Assembly (NCBI GenBank): GCA_905331475.1
Contig: CAJNYU010000013.1
Location: 1-64,000, forward strand
Length of the DNA: 64,000 bases
Reading direction: 5' to 3'
DNA from: Rotaria socialis
Taxonomy: Eukaryota; Rotifera; Eurotatoria; Philodinida; Philodinidae
Made by a program: the position numbers and the translations under genes. The notes beneath the pieces were generated by a model. The model made no database searches. It saw only the letters and a program-made list of their open reading frames with translations, and was not told where the DNA came from. Below, one piece after another: positions 60,278-64,000 of the stretch (position 1 is its first letter; each line of letters starts with the position of its first letter).

Positions 60278-62365
60278 GATATGATTTGATTATTAATCGA
60301 TTTGTTTATTTCGTTAAATTATAGAATAAATATTAATACCATTGTGAAGTTCTTGTAGTTTTTATATACCCCTCATTTTTGTACTGATCAATATTTTTTC
60401 ATTGGAGGATTCGAGTGAATGTCTTGAATTGAAAAGAACGAAGACAAGAAGAGTATGAACCATTCGTCGTGTCGTTCGTTCGAAAGTTTTTATTTATTTC
60501 TTATCTATTGGTTGACATTGCTAGACCACAGGTTTTACGTGATTACAGATGTCAGTATGTTTATGAACGAATATGACTTTTCGTGTATAGTCCTTGTGTG
60601 CTTTATTTTATGACACATTCGTACATGAAAGTGGCAGATAGATGAAAAGAATTTCTAGTGGCAAACAATTGACAACTTGAGTAATTGTTGATTTATATTC
60701 AGATTAAAAGAAACGAAGATGAGATAAGAAATGTGTTGCGTTGTCGGTGAATAAAAATATATGACTCTCTGCTGGGAAAGCTGTGATTTTTAATAGTGTT
60801 GATTTAGTTAGGAATGAAGAAGAAAAAAACCGAACTAAGAAATACGATGTAACCACCGTAACTAATCATTGAAATAGTGTTTTATTAACCTCTAGTTTGT
60901 GTTAATGCTAGAAAGAGAAAGCACAAATCTACAGTTGAACATTACTAGTGGATCATGTTTCGGAAAAATGTGTAATCTAAGACTAAACATAATAGCTGAA
61001 ATCGAACACAACATGTTTCTATTGTCTGAAGAAATAGATCCATTTGAAAGCAATTCATAGTGATGCATTAGAATTAGAATTCAAAAATTATAAAACTATT
61101 TGCCTGAAAGAAACGACAGTTCCCATATACTATGACATAAGTCAATATTCGGACTATTTATATCGACCTGTGAAAGCATACCTTACAATATATCGTTTCT
61201 TAATTTGATCATTTAAACCTATTCATGAGGTATTCTTGTCGTCAACTGTTGTAGTTGATTGTGATTTTTGCAGCCCATCTTGAGTGCATTATTCAGAGTT
61301 TAGATGAGAACAAGAGTATGCTTGGAGTATAGACATATCTTAAATCAATCTCTTTTGTTTTCACACTTCGACGATAGACAGGTAAATGTCTTTTTATGTT
61401 AGAACACTTAATGGGATAAATACTGCATAATTTATTTCATCTGCTACTAGATGTATGCATCGTATAGTATTGCATGGAGTGCTTCTCAACATTGTACATA
61501 CACTGAAACAAAAAATAATGTAATTCTTCTGCGTCCCGAGGGATCCAACCATTGAGAATGGTTCAAAAAATTGTTGTCGGCTTGTGCAACCGATATTTGA
61601 ATAATATGTATTGTATCTCTTTGATGGTCTGCGCACATAAACTCAATTTAGAATTGCATTCTTCTTGTCATAAACAATTTCAATGTTGAAGAATAGGAGC
61701 ATATATTACTAAAACGTAAAATTACCCAGACCGAAAAAAATATATTTGAATATTTATTTGTTTTTTTTCTTTTCGAGAGCATGAATAATCTTGAATTTCA
61801 CAGTATATTAGAAAATAAATTATCTATTTCGCGAAACTACGTCCGACACTGATTGACAGGTGATTTTTTTACATTTTAGGTATATTTCCGTTAGAAGTTT
61901 CAACGAAAGTACATGCTGCATGTTTGAGTTTGACTATAATATTGTCTAGTTGTCTAAACTATTTCCTGTATTTGTGTTTTGTTTATTCAAAAGTTACATA
62001 CGAGGACGACGACAAATTTGATCATGTGTACGTACCAATCGATCACGGTACATATATTGAATGTTTATGAAAGAATGTGATCATTCAGGCATTAACAACG
62101 ACAAATAACTATCAAAATATCACTAGGTACCTTATGAATGAAACTTTATAGGGCACAAAAGAAGAAAAAAATGCACATGTTTATCAGTAGGCAAGTAGAA
62201 TATGTGTGCAAAAATAATTGTCACGGATAGATATATGTATACAGATATGAAAGATTCTAAAGTTATTTGTTATTATTCTATACAGCTAGACGTCTCGTTC
62301 GTTCTTGTGACGTTACAAGGAAAATATTTCTTCTACGATTTACACTATCAATCTCACAACGAAGA
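60278..62365. other. Divergent intergenic region between TMEM127 and the Kir channel
   Basis: About 2.1 kb with no supported gene. A splice-acceptor-like TTCTATACAG at 62275-62284, about 80 bp before the Kir ATG, suggests a 5'UTR exon for that gene. Promoters of both divergent genes should lie here; no clear TATA box was assigned. Confidence 0.4.
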
Positions 62366-64000
62366 ATGAATAAAACTAATGACAACAAAGGACAATATCG
62401 AACTGTTAATGCAAATGATAATATAAATGATTTATCATCAACGGATGCCTTTCGTTTTGTTGATAAAGATGGTCACATTAATGTTAGTTATTTATCGATT
62501 GGGCGTATTAAACATATTCATTCGAATTTGATTTTATTTATCATGCAAGCTAAATGGTGGCTTGTATTAACATTGGTTCTATGTGGGTTTTTGTTCAGTT
62601 GGTTTGCATTTGCATTTCTTTATTTTCTTATATCAATTGAACATGGGGATTTTGTTTTAACAGATGACAATAATAATTTATTAGCTAATCAAACAAATCT
62701 TACTCATGGAAATACGTATGCCGACAAAGAAACCTGTGTTAAAGATGTGCATAATTTTCTAAGTGCACTTCTGTTTTCTATTGAAACTCAACATACAATT
62801 GGATATGGTTCACGATATATAACAACAGAATGTATCGGTGGAATTCTTGTATTAACACTTCAATCATCATTGGGATATTTATTGCAAGTGATAGTAACAC
62901 AAATTGTTTTTACAAAATTATCAAGGCCAACAGGTGAAAACTCTAGTTGCTATCGATTCGAAAGTTTGTAAACTCGGAAAGTGAGCCAATCTACAAGTTT
63001 AATTTTCAATCTGACGAGAGAAATTCCCAGGTTTAAAAGTATGTTACTTTGTCGTCTTTTGTCCGTTTGATATCGCGTATCTAAATCAAACGAAGATTGT
63101 ATTACGCGACTGAAAATTTCAGTTTCTACTGTTGCTTTAAGAATCTTATTGAAGTCGAAGCTTACGAAAACGTGAATGCACAACAAGTTGATTGGAAAGA
63201 AACAACATCATGTTATGTAGTCTGCATGAAGCCCAGCAACTTTGAACAGCGAATTCTAAATGTTTGAAAAAATTGTTTATTAGTAGGAAGCTGATAGACT
63301 TACGAATATATGAGTAGAAGTTATGATTTGCCTGCGATATGAAGTATTGAATTTCCATGAGTTGTACTTAGACAAAAAATTGATTGGACAAAGCTATTCA
63401 TCATTTGAAAAAAAGATAATCTTTGAAACTTATAAATTTCTATTTTTAGAAAAATCTCAATTTGTTGTCTTCAGTGAGAAAGCTCTAATTCTTTCACGAG
63501 GTAATCTGTTGACATTAACATTTCGCATAGGTATATTTGAAACATGTTATGGTTCTGAATAGAAATATTATTTTGTTTTTTTTTCTATAGGAAATTTATC
63601 AGCTTCTCAATTAATATCTGCTACTGTTCGTTTATTAATGATTCGTGAACGACGAACACTTGAAGGCGAAATAGTACCTCATCAAATCTTTGATATGGAA
63701 ATAACACATCTTCGTAATGGTCAACTATTTTTTCCACGGCCAACCGTTGTTGAACATGTAATTAATAGTCGTAGTCCGCTCTATGGTATTCAAAAATCGA
63801 CATTAGCAAAAGAACATTTTGAAATCATTGCAATTATTGAAGGAGCGTTTGATTACACTGGATTCGCGTGTCATTTTCGTACGTCGTATTTACCGAGTGA
63901 AATTTTGTGGGGTTTTCAGTTTTCATCGTGCGATTCCACACTTGAAGCTTTCGATTATAAAAAATTTAATAACGCTCAATTAATCGATTGTGGATCCTTA
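62366..64000 (+). CDS. Inward-rectifier potassium channel (Kir), 5' part, runs off right edge
   Basis: Exons 62366-62933, 63450-63530 and 63591 to the edge join in phase. From ATG 62366: a cytoplasmic N-terminus, TM1 (about 64-90), a pore loop with FSIETQHTIGYG (filter TIGYG 144-148) bracketed by the Cys pair typical of Kir (C124, C156), TM2 (about 157-184), and a Kir cytoplasmic domain (FVVFSEKALILSRGNLLTL, TVRLLMIRERRTLEGE, SPLYGI). The residue at the rectification-controlling TM2 position (Asp172 of Kir2.1) is Gln174. An upstream in-frame ATG at 62267 would add 33 residues, but lies before a probable splice acceptor. The C-terminus is outside the window. Confidence 0.88.

Noticed and set aside
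60278..62365. Additional gene in the TMEM127-Kir interval
   Set aside because: Only short, compositionally random frames on both strands; none shows domains or phase-joined exons.

Overview
The window looks like a contig from a bdelloid rotifer (Rotaria/Adineta type). The DNA is AT-rich and eukaryotic. Genes are built from many short exons with GT-AG introns, often 40-120 bp, and exon phases can be followed through whole genes. Conserved animal genes (Shroom, Fes/Fer kinase, LIS1, TMEM127, GFRP, DDIT4, Kir) sit beside families that are typically expanded in bdelloids (the N-terminal module of ADP-ribosyltransferase/TPR proteins, F-box proteins with DUF1399 or cysteine-rich tails, RNF213-like sequence, B-box/SPRY-like proteins). 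All assignments come from reading the translated sequence; no database search was run.

Region 1 (about 1-31.3 kb) is accessory in character. It holds, in order: a partial ADP-ribosyltransferase-family gene cut by the left edge (minus); a 780-bp foldback; two tandem hAT-transposase-derived genes (minus) with identical exon structure, at 2.9-6.5 and 8.8-11.9 kb; a broken RNF213-like fragment; an F-box/DUF1399 gene with one in-frame stop (plus); a PIN-like/C2H2 zinc-finger gene with 189-bp internal repeats (minus); a block of mobile or foldback elements at 24.0-26.6 kb, including a hAT-type MITE with a perfect 8-bp target duplication and a palindrome interrupted by an N; an F-box/cysteine-rich gene with one in-frame stop; a B-box gene; and an F-box/LRR gene. 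Three genes here each carry one nonsense codon in an otherwise readable frame.

Region 2 (about 33.6-64 kb) carries conserved single-copy-type genes. A 12-exon Shroom gene (33.6-42.8 kb) has an antisense three-TM gene inside one intron. After about 5 kb without genes comes a DDIT4/REDD1-like gene with a TATA box and a 5'UTR intron. A 15-exon Fes/Fer kinase is followed only 46 bp later by GFRP, the GTP cyclohydrolase I feedback regulator. LIS1 (12 exons) and TMEM127 (4 exons) lie on the minus strand, and an inward-rectifier K+ channel is cut by the right edge.

Functionally, region 2 covers cytoskeleton and cell shape (Shroom, Fes F-BAR, LIS1), stress and nutrient control of mTORC1 (DDIT4, TMEM127), tetrahydrobiopterin synthesis (GFRP) and membrane potential (Kir). 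Apart from the unusually tight FES-GFRP pair and the compact TMEM127-LIS1 pair, nothing suggests that these neighbours form one pathway.
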